A DNA stretch of 64,000 bases. It comes from Symbiodinium kawagutii (lineage: Eukaryota > Sar > Dinophyceae > Suessiales > Symbiodiniaceae). Made by a program: the position numbers and the translations under genes. The DNA is taken from assembly GCA_009767595.1 (NCBI GenBank), contig VSDK01001676.1, positions 23,880 to 87,879 of the forward strand, in the 5' to 3' direction. The notes beneath the pieces are model-generated. The model saw only the letters and a program-made list of their open reading frames with translations. It was not told where the DNA came from and ran no database searches. Positions 12,460 to 23,650 of the stretch are shown piece by piece (within the stretch, counting starts at the first letter, position 1; each line of letters opens with the position of its first letter).

Positions 12460-14520
12460 CCGGATCTAGACAATACGTTCACCGATCTTGCGCCAATCCG
12501 CAGGGCAACGCATCCTACATTTGCAGCATTGTACCATTTCCTCAATCCTCAGCCAAATACATGATGAAAGGTTCTGAGATTGCACGCCCTCACATTGGTT
12601 TCACAAGAGCAAACGGCAAAAAAATAGCAATAAATCCATGAACCAGCGAAAAAGAGCGTGCTTCTTATGTAACAGGTGTTTCCATACAAACTCTGTACAA
12701 AGACCTAGTGGATAATAGCCATAGATGTGAAATTAGAATGAATCAAAAGTATCTTGCAAAATTGGCATGAATAGCAGATCCCTCGCATATCTACATGACG
12801 GTTTTCTCAAAATGATGGTTCGTAAAATTGACGTTAATTCGTATTTACTTGCGTGCCGCGTTGTGAGTTCTGTATCAAATTGTGGAGGGGATCAATGGAT
12901 GAAAACATCAGTATTTGGATGTCTGAGGCTGAAAATGGGACATGTCGCTAGCGCGGCTCACTTTTGATCTAAGCTTGCGATTCATCGTCGTTTGGCGCTA
13001 TCTTGTCTTGTCACATTATGGATCTACTTTCCTGTGGAAGAGAAACCGTTTCAGACTCCAAGCCTTCAGCCGAAGGAGCCACTGCTGGCCAGGCATGGTA
13101 CTTTTGCTAGCGGGGAGCCATGTCATTCACATGTATCAATGTCATTTTGGCCAGAATGCCTGACAAAGATTTTTTGGCAATCTGTCACACGATTTCAGTG
13201 AATTTAAGTGAAAAGTGTCAAAAGAAACAATTCACTTAAGCCAAATTTAAGCAATTTGTCTTGAATTCAGGTGTGCAATTCTCAGACCAGTCTTGGATCA
13301 CTGCAGTCCTCCAAAACTGCAGGAGTGCGAGGATTCACAGCCACCAAGACTCCCTGGTCCTCGCTAACCGGCGCTAAGCGGCGGAAACCGCAGCTTGGTT
13401 CTGCTGGGCTTCTCGGCAAACGAAAATCCCCACAAGCAAATCATCTTCGAATGCTGAATTTTCTTCAGATGATGGGTTCTTGAAAATTGGGCACCCCAAA
13501 AATTGGATGGTTTACTATAAATGATTAATAAAAATGACTTGGGGGTATCCCCATTTTCAGAAACCACCAAATAGATCCAGATTGGTGTCCAACATCTACA
13601 AACGCTGAATTCTCTTCAGTCAAGATGGCGTGTCTCAACAGGCGGAAAATGAGTGGTTTCCCTCTCGAAAATGACATGACCAAAGGTCAGGGGCCCCCCT
13701 TCCTCTAGTTAACATCCCAAAGTGAACAGATAAGACTTTCTCCGTTCCCTTTTTTGGGATGTTCATCTCTTGGGATGTCCTAATGGGATCAATCTTTTTG
13801 GAGTTGTCTCTCTTGCGATATTTCTCAACGTTGGTGACATTTAAGGGTGTTGTTCAAAGTAATGAACCCCAAAGCTATGGTTGGTTTATTACTACACGGA
13901 ACCCTCACAGCCACTGTTGATTTATCGCTAAAAATGCTTAGTATTGGATGATTTGGAGGTACCCCTATGGCTTGAGAAACCAACCATGAAGTTGGTATAT
14001 CCCCTATTATACTAGGCTACTAACCATTATATACCATCATTATTAGCCGTTGGTTAAACCAATCTCCCAGTAGCTTTAGAAACCACCATATTATATAGTA
14101 GTTGTTTGACCCTTATTGTTGCGTGGTATTTCTTATCATTAATCATAGTTGTAGGTGATGATCCCCTATTAAAAAACATTTTAGTCCCCATTGGTTCTCA
14201 ACCATGATTAACCATCTTTAATCATGATTGACCATTATCAATCATGATCAACAATGGTTAATCATTATGAACCATTCTTAATCAATCATCATTAACCATT
14301 ATTGATCATTATTTATCATGGTTAACCATTCCTAACCATTATGACCCATTGTTAATCACTATGAACCATCGTTATTCCCATGGTTCATTACCCATTATTA
14401 ATTATTACTTACCATTGATCATTACCCTGTGGCTGGTATTGATCATTATTAATCATCATTATTCGACGGAAGTTTAGAAGTCTAACTTCCGACAATATGG
14501 ACAACTCAGCTAGGGTAGAT
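12460..14520. other. Non-coding stretch
   Basis: Contains one hairpin element (13473) and a probable longer, decayed family A copy ending near 13985 (ggtacccctatggcttgaga). From 14180 to 14465 aaccat/atcatt words dominate. Confidence 0.4.
13473..13569. mobile_element. Hairpin element family A, copy 2
   Basis: Left ggttcttgaaaattgggcac, right gggtatccccattttcagaa then accacc; 97 bp. Confidence 0.7.
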
Positions 14521-14699
14521 CGCCTATGCAGATGTGAGAAAGAAGAGATGTGGGAAAGATGAGAGTGCGACCAAAATGTTAGGAAAGTCGCGAAATGCTG
14601 TGTTTTGCAAGGTTTTGTGCATCATGAGGGTCCAGAAGGGTACCTCGCTAAAGCGGCGGGTGCGGACCACTGTGGCGGAAGGTGTGTGCAAAAATCGTG

Positions 14700-15665
14700 A
14701 AAAAACCTGGCGCGAAGCACATTTGGAAGTCAAAATCGTAAAACATGTCAGCTCCGGAGCACTTTTGGAAGTTGCAACTTGCAAAACCGTAAAAAAACCT
14801 AGGCGCAAAGCACATTTGCAAGTCAAAATCGTAAAAACATGTCAGGTTCGGAGCACTTTTGGAAGTTGCAACTTGCAAAATCGTAAAAAAACCTCGGCGC
14901 GAAGCACATTTGGAAGTCAAAATCGTAAAAACATGTCAGGTTCGGAGCACTTTTGGAAGTTGCAACTTGCAAAATCGTACAAAAACCTAGGCGCGAAGCA
15001 CATTTCGAAGTCAAAATCATCAAAACACGTCAGCTCCGGAGCACTTTTGGGAGATGCAACTTCCAAAATCGTTAAAAAACCTAGGCGCGAAGCACATTTG
15101 GAAGTCAAAATCGTAAAAACACTACATGCTCGGACCACTTTTGATGACTCATGATTCTCAAAACTGGCACGCAGCCTGCGCGTGAAGCAAATTTTTAAGA
15201 TAAAATCTTGTACCAAAATAAAAACTGCAATTTTACTAGCGTTTCGGGCCACTTTTCGGAGATGTCATATGATCATGAAAATTGGCACGCCGCCTGCGCG
15301 CGAAGCACATTCTCACGTCCGAAGTCGCAAAAACTCGTGGTTTTTAACAAGTTTTGAAAGTTGCATGTCCGAAAAAGTGCACGCGGCCAGGGCGAGAAGC
15401 ACATTTTGAAGCAAATGTGTCAAAACACAGCACGTTTTGACACTTTTTGAACACAGGAGACAAAAGTAGGAAAACACTTGCGTTTCGCGTCACTTTTCGT
15501 GATTTATGTGGCCAAAATGTGCACAACGCTTGCGCGCCAAGCACATTTGCAGGTCAAAAGTAGCAAAACACTTGATGATCGGAACACCTTTGCAAGGTCC
15601 AATTATCAAAAGTGGCCAAACACCTAGATGCAAAACACTTCATGATCGAAGCACATTTGGAAGGT
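14700..15665 (+). repeat. 94-bp satellite array
   Basis: The landmark gaagcacattt recurs near 14714, 14807, 14901, 14995 and 15089 with a 93-94 bp step. Degenerate copies follow near 15186, 15299, 15394, 15536 and 15648. Each unit is itself two related halves of about 47 bp (gcacatttggaag... and gcacttttggaag...). Confidence 0.9.
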
Positions 15666-16260
15666 AAATGAATAGATAGACGAAAGATGGCTAGACAAAG
15701 AGGTAGCCAGATAGATCGACAAGTCGATAGTCAGATCCATGCGTGGCTAGATGGATAGTCAGATACATAGATGCATCGATAGATAGATAGATAGATGGAT
15801 AGATGGATGGATGGATAGATAGATAGATAGATAGAATAGCTAGAATAGATAGATGGAATAGACAGACAATTGGATAGCCAGATTCAGATGGCTAGACGGG
15901 TCGATAGATAGACAGATAGGTAGACGAAACGAGAGTCAGATAGATAAGTAGATAGATAGTCAGGTAGAAAGACAGAAAGATAGACAGATGGACACATAGA
16001 TGATCAGACAAATAATTCGGTAGATAGATAGACAGATAGATAGATAGGCAGATAGATAAATAGATAGATGGACAGGTAGGTAGATAGATACATAGACAGA
16101 AAGATGACGAGATAGATTGTGAGGTAGATAGAAAGACAAGTACATAGGCAGATAGATAAACGAATAGATCATCAGAGAGATAGATAGATAGACAGTCAGA
16201 CAGACAGAAAGAAAACTGATCCACTGATAGAAAGATAGCTAGACAGATAGGCTGCCAGTC
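15666..16260 (+). repeat. GATA/GACA-type microsatellite
   Basis: About 600 bp of agat, agac and aggt tetranucleotides. Begins where the 94-bp satellite fades out. Confidence 0.92.
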
Positions 16261-16515
16261 AAGTGGCCAGATCGATGCTCACATTGGTAGGAAGTCAGGC
16301 CCAAGTGATGTTCAGTTCTCGGATCCCTCGGACAATCAATCGTCGCAACCACAACTGCACACTCCTATAGTGCTCCTATCTTGGAAACTTCCGCCACCGC
16401 CTTGTGCGGTACTACTGGTACCATTGATTACTATTTCTTATACCCATTGATTCACCCATTAAGAAACACCCATCTGGTATTGATCATCTCGCAGGGATGC
16501 TCCTTCTCCGACCAC

Positions 16516-16588
16516 CTCGCAGCGGTGGCGAAGACTGGGAGTTCCATTCCTGAGATCGCGAGACGGGAGATCCACCGGCTGGGAGTTC
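16516..16588 (-). CDS. Candidate exon, product unknown
   Basis: 73 bases on the minus strand with AG|G acceptor (GCACAG|GAAC) and GT donor (CGAG|GTGGTC). Peptide ELPAGGSPVSRSQEWNSQSS, polar and low complexity. The plus strand also has an open, exon-like reading (GCSFSDHLAAVAKTGS), so strand is not certain; the splice signals favour minus. Confidence 0.35.
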
Positions 16589-16669
16589 CTGTGCTCCAAG
16601 AAGACCAGGGATTCCAACATCAATCATCCAGTTTACCATGGGTAGTTAACCAGGGATACCGGGGATTCC

Positions 16670-16925
16670 AATCATCAAGTGAACAACAACCAACCATGAA
16701 CAATGAACAATCAGCAACCAACCGTGAACAATCAAAGGTCAACAACCAACCATGAACAATCAACAATCAACAACCAACCGTGAACAATCAAAGATCAACA
16801 ACCAACAATGAACAATCAAAAACCAACAACCAACCATGAACCATCAACAATCAGCAACCAACATGAACAGTCAACAATCAACAATCAACAAGCCATCAGC
16901 AAGAACAAGAACAAGAACAAACAGA
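16670..16925 (+). repeat. Imperfect caaccaacc/atgaacaatc repeat
   Basis: Repeats built from accaacc, atgaacaatc and aacaatcaac words; no coding signal. Confidence 0.8.
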
Positions 16926-17039
16926 AAAAAGTGTGTCAGCCAAGGTTGGTTCAGCTAGTGCCACCCCACCACCAAAAAATGTCATCCGGGCAGTGTCCAA
17001 AACCCAAACCAAGGATTGCTGATTAGTTTGGCATTCCGA

Positions 17040-17275
17040 TTGGTTTGGAACCCCTTAAGCAATGCCCTATGAACTGGTGGAACCCCTGTGCAACCCGTGT
17101 GGAGCGCTTTTAAAACCTCTGTCGAACCGTCCTTGAACCCTGTGGAACCTCTCTGGAATTGTTGTAGAACCCTTCTGGAATCCCTGTGGAACCCCTGTGC
17201 AAGTGTTGTAGAAATGCTGTGGAAACCATTGTGGAAATGCTGTGGACCCACTGTTGGAACACCTCCGGAACCCCT
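17040..17275 (+). repeat. Imperfect ctggaaccc minisatellite
   Basis: Repeats of tgtggaacccctgtg-like words. The complement (gggttcca) resembles the ggttccgg repeat at 41.8-43.0 kb. Confidence 0.6.
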
Positions 17276-17404
17276 TAAGGCTCCAAAAGAAGCAGCTGCT
17301 AGCGTCACTGGAGCCCCACTGATCAACGCCATGTGTCTCTGAAGAGCGCTCAGGCACTTGCTGCAGCGCTGCTCGTTCCGCATTTCGCGCGTCACTGCTC
17401 TTTC
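17275..17404 (-). CDS. Candidate exon, product unknown
   Basis: After a TTCAG|G acceptor the minus strand reads ERAVTREMRNEQRCSKCLSA, then LQRHMALISGAPVTLAAASF. Composition is exon-like and the frame is open until it runs into the GGTTCC-type repeats at about 17270. It lies 770 bp downstream of the 18.2-kb exon on the same strand and could be the next exon of that gene. The 3' boundary is not determined. Confidence 0.45.
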
Positions 17405-18173
17405 CTGAAGCAAAGGATGCACGATGCTTCGGAGAATCGGAAACATTCGCCATTTACAACGGTATCATTGACTTGGCCGATCTGCCCCAGTTTCATTTCA
17501 CAAGTAAAGATTCAGAACAATCCTTACACTGGAGCGCATGGCCCTTGGACAACATGCGCATTGGATGGTTCTTGTAGTTTGTTCACGTCGATGTGGGTAT
17601 AAAGCTATGAAGCTGCCCCCACTTCCCATTCCAAAATTGCCATGTGAGTAGAGAAACCCCCATATTGGAGTAGACCATCAAAAAATGAACATTGGAGTGG
17701 CATCCCATGAACAATGGTAATGCACCTCCCAACTACTTGCTGCTGTCCCATCAAAATGGAGAATGAGAATGTCTTGGATGGTAGTCATGTCATTGCCACC
17801 ATGGGTTTTCGCTTTACGCTGACCCTCTGCAAGCCCAGAATTCCCTGCAAATGTGGGTCTTCAACATGATTGGAATGACTTCCATCTGATGTCCAACTCT
17901 CAATCCGAGAAATGCTTTGCAAGTTGCACGGATTATCTCTGATCAAACATGATATCCCAAAACCGGCATGTTTTTTTCGCCCTAAACATCACTATAAAAT
18001 CCCACCAAAAAAGACAACAACATTTCACCAAGATCGACCAACAATTCAGCAAAATCAAGATGATCAAACATTGATCATGCATCATTTTCCCATCATTTTC
18101 CCATCATTTTCCCATGATGCCATGATTGATCACTAGGGGCGCCCCACCCTTCCAAGGCAGGCGCCCTCCGCAC

Positions 18174-18296
18174 CTGGAACACCGGCAGCGCGCCATCCCT
18201 GGGCGCGTCCGTGCTGGGCTTGGAGGCGAGCACGGCGCGGAGGTAGGCGCCCGGCAGCTGCTGGAGGATGGCCACCAAGGTGAAGAGAGCTGAGAC
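18174..18296 (-). CDS. Internal exon, product unknown (hydrophobic peptide)
   Basis: 123 bases, 41 codons, phase 0 at both ends. Acceptor CTCAG|GTC and donor CAG|GTGCGG fit well. It reads VSALFTLVAILQQLPGAYLR, then AVLASKPSTDAPRDGALPVF. GC content is far above its surroundings. The first 20 residues could form part of a membrane helix. The DIRS-like element is inserted a few tens of bases upstream, so it probably sits in the preceding intron of this gene. No family recognised. Confidence 0.6.
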
Positions 18297-18364
18297 CTGA
18301 GCCGAGGGAACTCAGCAGTGAGGTGAAGATATGTTCCATTACATATATATATATATATATATAT

Positions 18365-18555
18365 ATGCATTGTGACACCCAGCACTCATCCTCAGCAGCC
18401 TATTTTCCGAGCAGATGGCTAGCACAAGTAGAAAGAAGTGGCGCCGGCGACAATCGACCACACTGCGTGTCCACATCGAGGAGCAAATGGTCACACTTGA
18501 ACAAAATGTGGGCACTCCCAAGCAGTGAAAAAATCAAATGGAGATCCACCGGATC
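18365..18555 (-). repeat. Split direct repeat B2 (3' end of the DIRS-like element)
   Basis: The outer copy of the 191-bp B repeat, offset exactly 260 bp from B1. It abuts an (AT)n run at 18342-18366, where the element ends. The short spacer 18556-18583 separates B2 from A2. Confidence 0.9.
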
Positions 18556-18583
18556 GATCAAAAGGGTGGCAGAGGGTATTGGG

Positions 18584-18626
18584 CAGAAAACTACCCGTTC
18601 GAAGTGACAAAATGCATGCAGGTCAT
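18584..18626 (-). repeat. Split direct repeat A2 (internal copy)
   Basis: A 43-bp block identical to A1. It lies between the two B copies, as in PAT and Ngaro elements. Its last two bases (AT, 18625-18626) are shared with the edge of B1, which fits a dinucleotide crossover site. Confidence 0.9.
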
Positions 18627-18815
18627 GCATTGTGACACCCAGCACTCATCCTCAGCAGCCTATTTTCCGAGCAGATGGCTAGCACAAGTAGAAAGAAGTG
18701 GCGCCGGCGACAATCGACCACACTGCGTGTCCACATCGAGGAGCAAATGGTCCCACTTGAACAAAATGTGGGCACTCCCAAGCAGTGAAAAAATCAAATG
18801 GAGATCCACCGGATC
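18625..18815 (-). repeat. Split direct repeat B1
   Basis: A 191-bp block that differs from B2 (18365-18555) at a single base (18753 versus 18493). It begins 46 bp beyond the stop codon of the recombinase ORF, so it contributes to the 3' untranslated region. Confidence 0.9.
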
Positions 18816-18861
18816 CACCTATCATGAAAGGCCAGCAGCGGTAACGCTCTGCGCTTAGCAC

Positions 18862-20427
18862 TCATCCCGCACCAAAACTCGGTGATCGCAAAAAGTGAGG
18901 CAACATCTCAGAGAGACCAGAGATATTCGATCTAGCCAAAAGGGGAAGGTCAACCATTGTGATTTGAGTAGCAATCTCCTGCAAATAGTGTTGAAGAGTT
19001 TCGACATTCTTGAGCCTTAAAGCCCAGAGTATATCAAGAATCGGTACTCCACGCCTGTAGAGTTCTACAGTGCCACCGGCTCGCAATCCAGCAGGGGTGA
19101 GTTGGGCATTCAAAGGAATATTCAAAGCAGAGAGCAACTTATTCCAACGCAACCGGAAAGCTGAAGAAGTGCCGTCATATAACAAGGTGTCCCCAGTGAA
19201 ATCTTTGAAGACATGAACCAGGAAAAAGACTACCTCATCATCATTGATCTTGGCATGCTGTATTCTTCCCATGCCTCGTCTTCCCGGTTTAGGTTTTTGT
19301 ACTCGAAGGTAAGCAGGACCTGAAGTCAATCCCAGGTCACATGGCAACACCAGTTGGGCTCTTTGAGCTCGCAAAACCTCTCCTGGTCTGCAGCACCCGT
19401 GGAATCCAATGAGAATAACTCCAGCAATACGCAACCATCCCCAAGCTATAGCTAAGCATACCATGGCAGCCATCATGGCGAAAGGAAGGGGACGACGGTG
19501 CTCGACTGGTTCAAGCTCTTCCCATCGAAGAATGACATCCCAAGCTGGTTGCAAGGAGCCTTTCAAGCTTGGAAATTCTCTTTGCATGTATACAACAAGA
19601 TGTCGAAAAGAGTACAATGCATCCCCTCGAGCATACAAATGTTTTCCATATGCACCAAGCATGTAGCCCATCAAAGTCGGTACAATGAACAACTTTTGAA
19701 CTTCTTCGAAACTCAAGCTGCTATCCAACCACCTTCGAAACTGCCAGTATACCCTTTCTCCCAAAGCAGAGGTTTGGGCTGAAATCAGTTGAACAGAGTC
19801 TAAAGCAGAAGCAGATCTAGGTTGTAGAGTAGGCCGTCGTGGCCCAGGGTTCTTTGCTTCGCCTATTCGCCTATGGCTACTTCTGCAGACCAAAGTTCTT
19901 CGAAGACACCCTGTATCATAGCACGCATGCCATGCAAGCAATGCGCAAAGCTTCTTGGGATAAGGTTCAGCCAGGGCAGTCATGTTTAATCCAGTTCGCT
20001 TGTCCTTACCTCGAAGAATGGTATGGGCATGATCTCTTGAGCACAGCTTCTTCGTCCTTTTCAAAGCGCTCGAGGTCACAAACCTGGTCCTCTTCCGCCA
20101 GGGGGTTTTGAAAGTACAGTAGTCAACTGTGAAGTAGTCCATAGCACGGCCATGAGGTAAGGAGAGCCATTCCGGCTGCAACCAAAGAAATGAACCGTGA
20201 GGATTCTCAACCCAGTAGTGAATACCAAGCTTGATGCATTTACGAATAAGCTTTGCAAGAAATTGGGAGTGGGAATTTCCTTCAATGATCTTCTCCAACA
20301 TAGAACCATGAACATGCTTCAAACCTCGAGGAAAGTCACGACTTCTGACAGCTGGAGTGATGGCTCGTGAAAAACTACAACAAATAGGTGCAGCAGAAAG
20401 ATGACAGAAAACGCCATAGTCAATCAA
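18862..20427 (-). CDS. Methyltransferase-like domain plus tyrosine recombinase (integrase) of the retroelement
   Basis: 521 codons, in the -1 frame relative to pol; the first codon is TTG, so this is more likely reached by frameshift than by initiation. Residues 1-140 continue the methyltransferase: APICCSFSRA resembles a PPC..FS catalytic loop, then YWVENPHGSFLW and DYCTFKTPWRKRTRF. Residues 187-196 are RIGEAKNPGP. From about 210 the tyrosine recombinase begins: N-terminal helices, Arg347 in GCCRPGEV, a Lys near 378-380, Arg449 in TPAGLRAGG, and the nucleophile candidate Tyr481 in LQHYLQE. The usual His three residues before Arg449 is absent, as in some DIRS recombinases. The enzyme would insert circular cDNA. 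The target of the methyltransferase, and whether it is active, are unknown. Confidence 0.85.
   Translation of the reverse strand: MIDYGVFCHLSAAPICCSFSRAITPAVRSRDFPRGLKHVHGSMLEKIIEGNSHSQFLAKLIRKCIKLGIHYWVENPHGSFLWLQPEWLSLPHGRAMDYFTVDYCTFKTPWRKRTRFVTSSALKRTKKLCSRDHAHTILRGKDKRTGLNMTALAEPYPKKLCALLAWHACYDTGCLRRTLVCRSSHRRIGEAKNPGPRRPTLQPRSASALDSVQLISAQTSALGERVYWQFRRWLDSSLSFEEVQKLFIVPTLMGYMLGAYGKHLYARGDALYSFRHLVVYMQREFPSLKGSLQPAWDVILRWEELEPVEHRRPLPFAMMAAMVCLAIAWGWLRIAGVILIGFHGCCRPGEVLRAQRAQLVLPCDLGLTSGPAYLRVQKPKPGRRGMGRIQHAKINDDEVVFFLVHVFKDFTGDTLLYDGTSSAFRLRWNKLLSALNIPLNAQLTPAGLRAGGTVELYRRGVPILDILWALRLKNVETLQHYLQEIATQITMVDLPLLARSNISGLSEMLPHFLRSPSFGAG
19840..19869 (-). other. NPGP motif between the methyltransferase and recombinase domains
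   Basis: Residues 187-196 of the last ORF read RIGEAKNPGP. The core NPGP is shared with ribosome-skipping 2A peptides, but the preceding DxEx of the classical 2A consensus is not conserved (GEAK here). Its place exactly between two enzymatic domains would suit co-translational separation; this is inference. Confidence 0.45.
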
Positions 20428-23400
20428 CTGAAAAATGCTTTGTCAGAGCTTCTCATCCAAAAGATCGCATTGAGGCCCATCTTTATAATATCAATACATA
20501 AAACCCAGGGACATCCTTGACGACAAGCAGAAAAAGCAAACCCCTTTCTTCCAGAGTAAAGATCAAGGAAACCTTTCTCAATAGGAGGCCAGCAGCAGTT
20601 TTCGTTGAGAATAAAAAGTTCCCTAGAAAAACTCATCAAAAGATCCTGAGCTTCGTTACACCAGGGTCGCTGAACAGATTCTTGATTCTCCGGAAAATTT
20701 TCACTGACATTCATCATCTGTGTTGCCTTGTGCTGTGCTTTGAGCCGCAGCTTGCGACGAACACGATTGTGCATCCTCTTCAACTTGCTCTTGCACTCAC
20801 CATCGACCAAACTGACATCTTTGACGTGTAGTTCAGACAATGGAGGATATCCACCCACAGCATTGTTGCTCAAACCAAAAGAATCGAGGAGGCTGCCCAT
20901 ATGATCAAAACTATTATCAATTGCATCGATCCACCAGCCAGGAAGCCAAACATCCGGTTCACGAAGAGTCGCACCACGAGTGGGGTCATCCGCAGGATTG
21001 TGTGCACTTCGAACGTAGCCAGGTGTACTGTACACGCCGCCACCCAATACTGTACTCAAGCTCTTTCGAAGCTCTCTATTAAGCACGCTAGAAGCAGAAC
21101 GCCCCTTGCAAATACAACCACACGCAACCTGCGAATCTCCTCCCACTGCAACCTTGACATCTCCTTCTTCCTCTCCTGCAATCTCCTCAGCACGCAAGTA
21201 AGCACGCACTTCTCCGATGTTGATGTGACGTTGCTTTTTGCACCTTCGCTTCCACGAAAGAGAATATTGTAAACCTCTAGCAGCAACCTCCCAAAGAGGG
21301 TGTTCTTGATATGCTTGTTCCGATGCTGGAAGTTCTTCAGAAACATCTAGAGCACCTTTACCTCGAAGATGCGCCTTGAAAGGCGACAGCAACTTTGTCC
21401 AAGAAGACCTTGACAAACCATGTCTGTGTATTTCATCAGCCATTCCACCTTCCAATCGAGACTCCACAACCGCTTCGCCCCAGTTGGAGGCGTCCACCAT
21501 GAAGCAACGATTGCTATGAGTAGCACGCAAATCAGTGACGGACAGCGAACACAATATAGCAAGACTCCAAAGTTCATCTATAGCCTCTGCAGACAAACGC
21601 ACAACATCCCTCCGATCACGACCAGCCTGACTAGCATAAATCAAATCCAACAAAGACATCATCCGCCTTCTGAACGCAAAGATAGCAACGAAACCACCAG
21701 CGAGTACTTCCATGAGTCCTACCGTACACACGCCAAGACGTGCAACCTGACCGCAAACCCAGGACAACGAAGCAGCTCGAGGTACCTGAGGTCGTATCCA
21801 ACCCTCATCTCCATTGACAGTAGCACCCCAAAAATTTGCTTCCACGAGGTCCTCAAAACCTTTCCCAGGATGAGCTTCCAACTGCACGGTTCGATACATA
21901 GCATACATAGAATTTCTCTTCTGCTTAATGGAAACTCCGCCGCTGGCTTCACGATGTACTTTCTCCATAAGCACCAGATCATCGATGATGATACCCGCCA
22001 TGAAGTTAGTTCTGGGGAGCCTACCATGCATAGTCACCAGTTCACATTCTCTAAATGTTCCAGCTTGCAATCCCATAGCAATGTGCGAGGTCTGAGCATA
22101 TCCACAAGCAGCTGAGTCGCCCATAGCCAAAGAAGATAAACAAGCGTATACGAAACTTTCAGTGAGCAAGTGTGCAGGGAATCCAGGAATATGTCGTACC
22201 AGATGGACAGGTATCTTCCAGTCAAGAAAATTTCTGCTAGCCCTGTCATAGTTGACTTTGAAGGTGTAAAAGAAGTTGGATAAATCATCTCCAGACATGA
22301 TCAACTTTTCGTTTGGCTTTAAATGCAAACCCAGAAGAGATCCCGCACTGCCCATAGTGAGAATAAAGCGATTGCAAGGTTGTTGTAATAAGTTGGCCGG
22401 GCGGCCGTCCAAAATCAGTCTGTCCACATCCAGATTTTTGGGCACACAGAATAAGCCATTTCCAAAACCAGCTTTAATCTCATTGGGAGCTCTAAAAGCT
22501 AACCGACCACTCTTGTCAAGGAGTTCGAGGAGTTTGATCTTTTCTTTTACAGTTGCATGTACTCGAACTCTGGGAGCACTGTGTGAAAGATCTTCAGGAG
22601 AGATGTTATCACAAAAAGGATGTTCATACAACTTTGCAGCATCATCATCTAAAAAGGGAAGTGGATCGAAAACAGGAGAGCCTTCCATCTTGATTCGAGA
22701 AGCAATGATGTTCTGAGCAGCTGTGATATCAGATTTAGAAACACGACCAATGACCTTACCGATCTTCTTGTGAGGCGCACAAGTTTGAACCCCAGCCCCT
22801 TGCTTCGGTACATGGTATTTTCCAAGGTCGCTCACACACGAAGAGGTGAAAGCAAGCAAGGTAGCCAGGGTCTCTTCTTGTCGCTGTTGCTTTGCGGCAG
22901 TACGGCCCATATCAGCCGCAACTATGTCCGCAGATTTGAACCATGCATGGCTAAGTTTGCGAAGCCTCTCAACCACAGTCCATTGTGTCTTCGTCAATGG
23001 AACTGGACCACAGATTCGACCAGGTGGTTTCTCAAAGTTGCCCATCTTCAAAAAGTTCAACTTAGCAACTTGGAGATTCAAAAGCTGTCGGAATGCTTTT
23101 TCGTCCAAATCAACAGCACCACCCACCTGAAGGTCATTTCCATGGTACGGCAGGGGCATAGGCCATGTCTGACAGGTAGGTTCCATCTTGTAGGAAGCCT
23201 CAGCCTTGTATTGAGCTCGGAGAAAAGACGAAAAAGGTGTCCTAGCCTCAAAAATGTGAGCTGTCCATTGAGCCCACATAGACGGGACACTAATTGTAGA
23301 AGCCTTAGCACCCGGAATGTTCATCTCCTCCACGTGCAGGGCTCCCTTGTCATAGCATGCAGTTGCATCAAATTCATCAAAGGTTTCATCTGGGAGAACG

Positions 23401-23650
23401 GCCTGAGACGAGCTTTCAAGCACACTTGGCAAGGATTCGCAGGGGACATTGAGCTGAGCGGTCTCAGAGGAAGAGCGCCGACCGTGTATCGCAGTAGGGT
23501 GCTTAGCCCTCTGCGCTGAAAAAGAGCAGCTCGGCAAGCACTCCTCCCCCAGACAGGCATCAGCTGAAGTCCCTTGGCGCTTATCGCTCAAGTCTCTTTT
23601 GCTTCGCCCTCCGCAGCCTTTGAATCGCCTTCTTTCTTTTTGCCTTTGCC
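20424..23650 (-). CDS. Pol: reverse transcriptase, RNase H and first part of a methyltransferase-like domain
   Basis: The frame is open from 24887 to the TGA at 20426-20424, but the part upstream of about 23600 overlaps Gag out of frame and looks non-coding (Ser/Arg-rich). The RT core shows an FCVPKNLDVDRLILDGRPAN block near 22400-22480, an Asp motif A (SGDDLSNFFYTF) near 22260-22300 and the catalytic pair in GIIIDDLVLM near 21970-22000. RNase H follows with FMVDASNWGE near 21500, an IGEVRAY glutamate, GGDSQVACGC near 21120 and AHNPADDPTRG near 20990. The tail carries FLDLYSGRKGFAFSAC near 20550, which resembles SAM-binding motif I. The frame then stops and the domain continues in the next ORF. 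RT and RNase H would make cDNA from element RNA. Confidence 0.88.

Noticed and set aside
14524..15252. 206-codon and shorter frames over the 94-bp satellite
   Set aside because: Repeat units read in rotating frames; not a protein family.
15892..16224. Ser/Leu/Tyr-rich frame (YLSIYL repeats)
   Set aside because: Translation of the GATA-type microsatellite.
16496..16618. Plus-strand exon ending an endonuclease/phosphatase fold (SFSDH motif)
   Set aside because: The SDH tripeptide alone is weak; minus-strand splice signals over the same bases are better.
18323..18861. Small frames (94 and 106 codons) in the B repeats
   Set aside because: They lie in the duplicated non-coding repeat on the strand opposite to the element; no motif.
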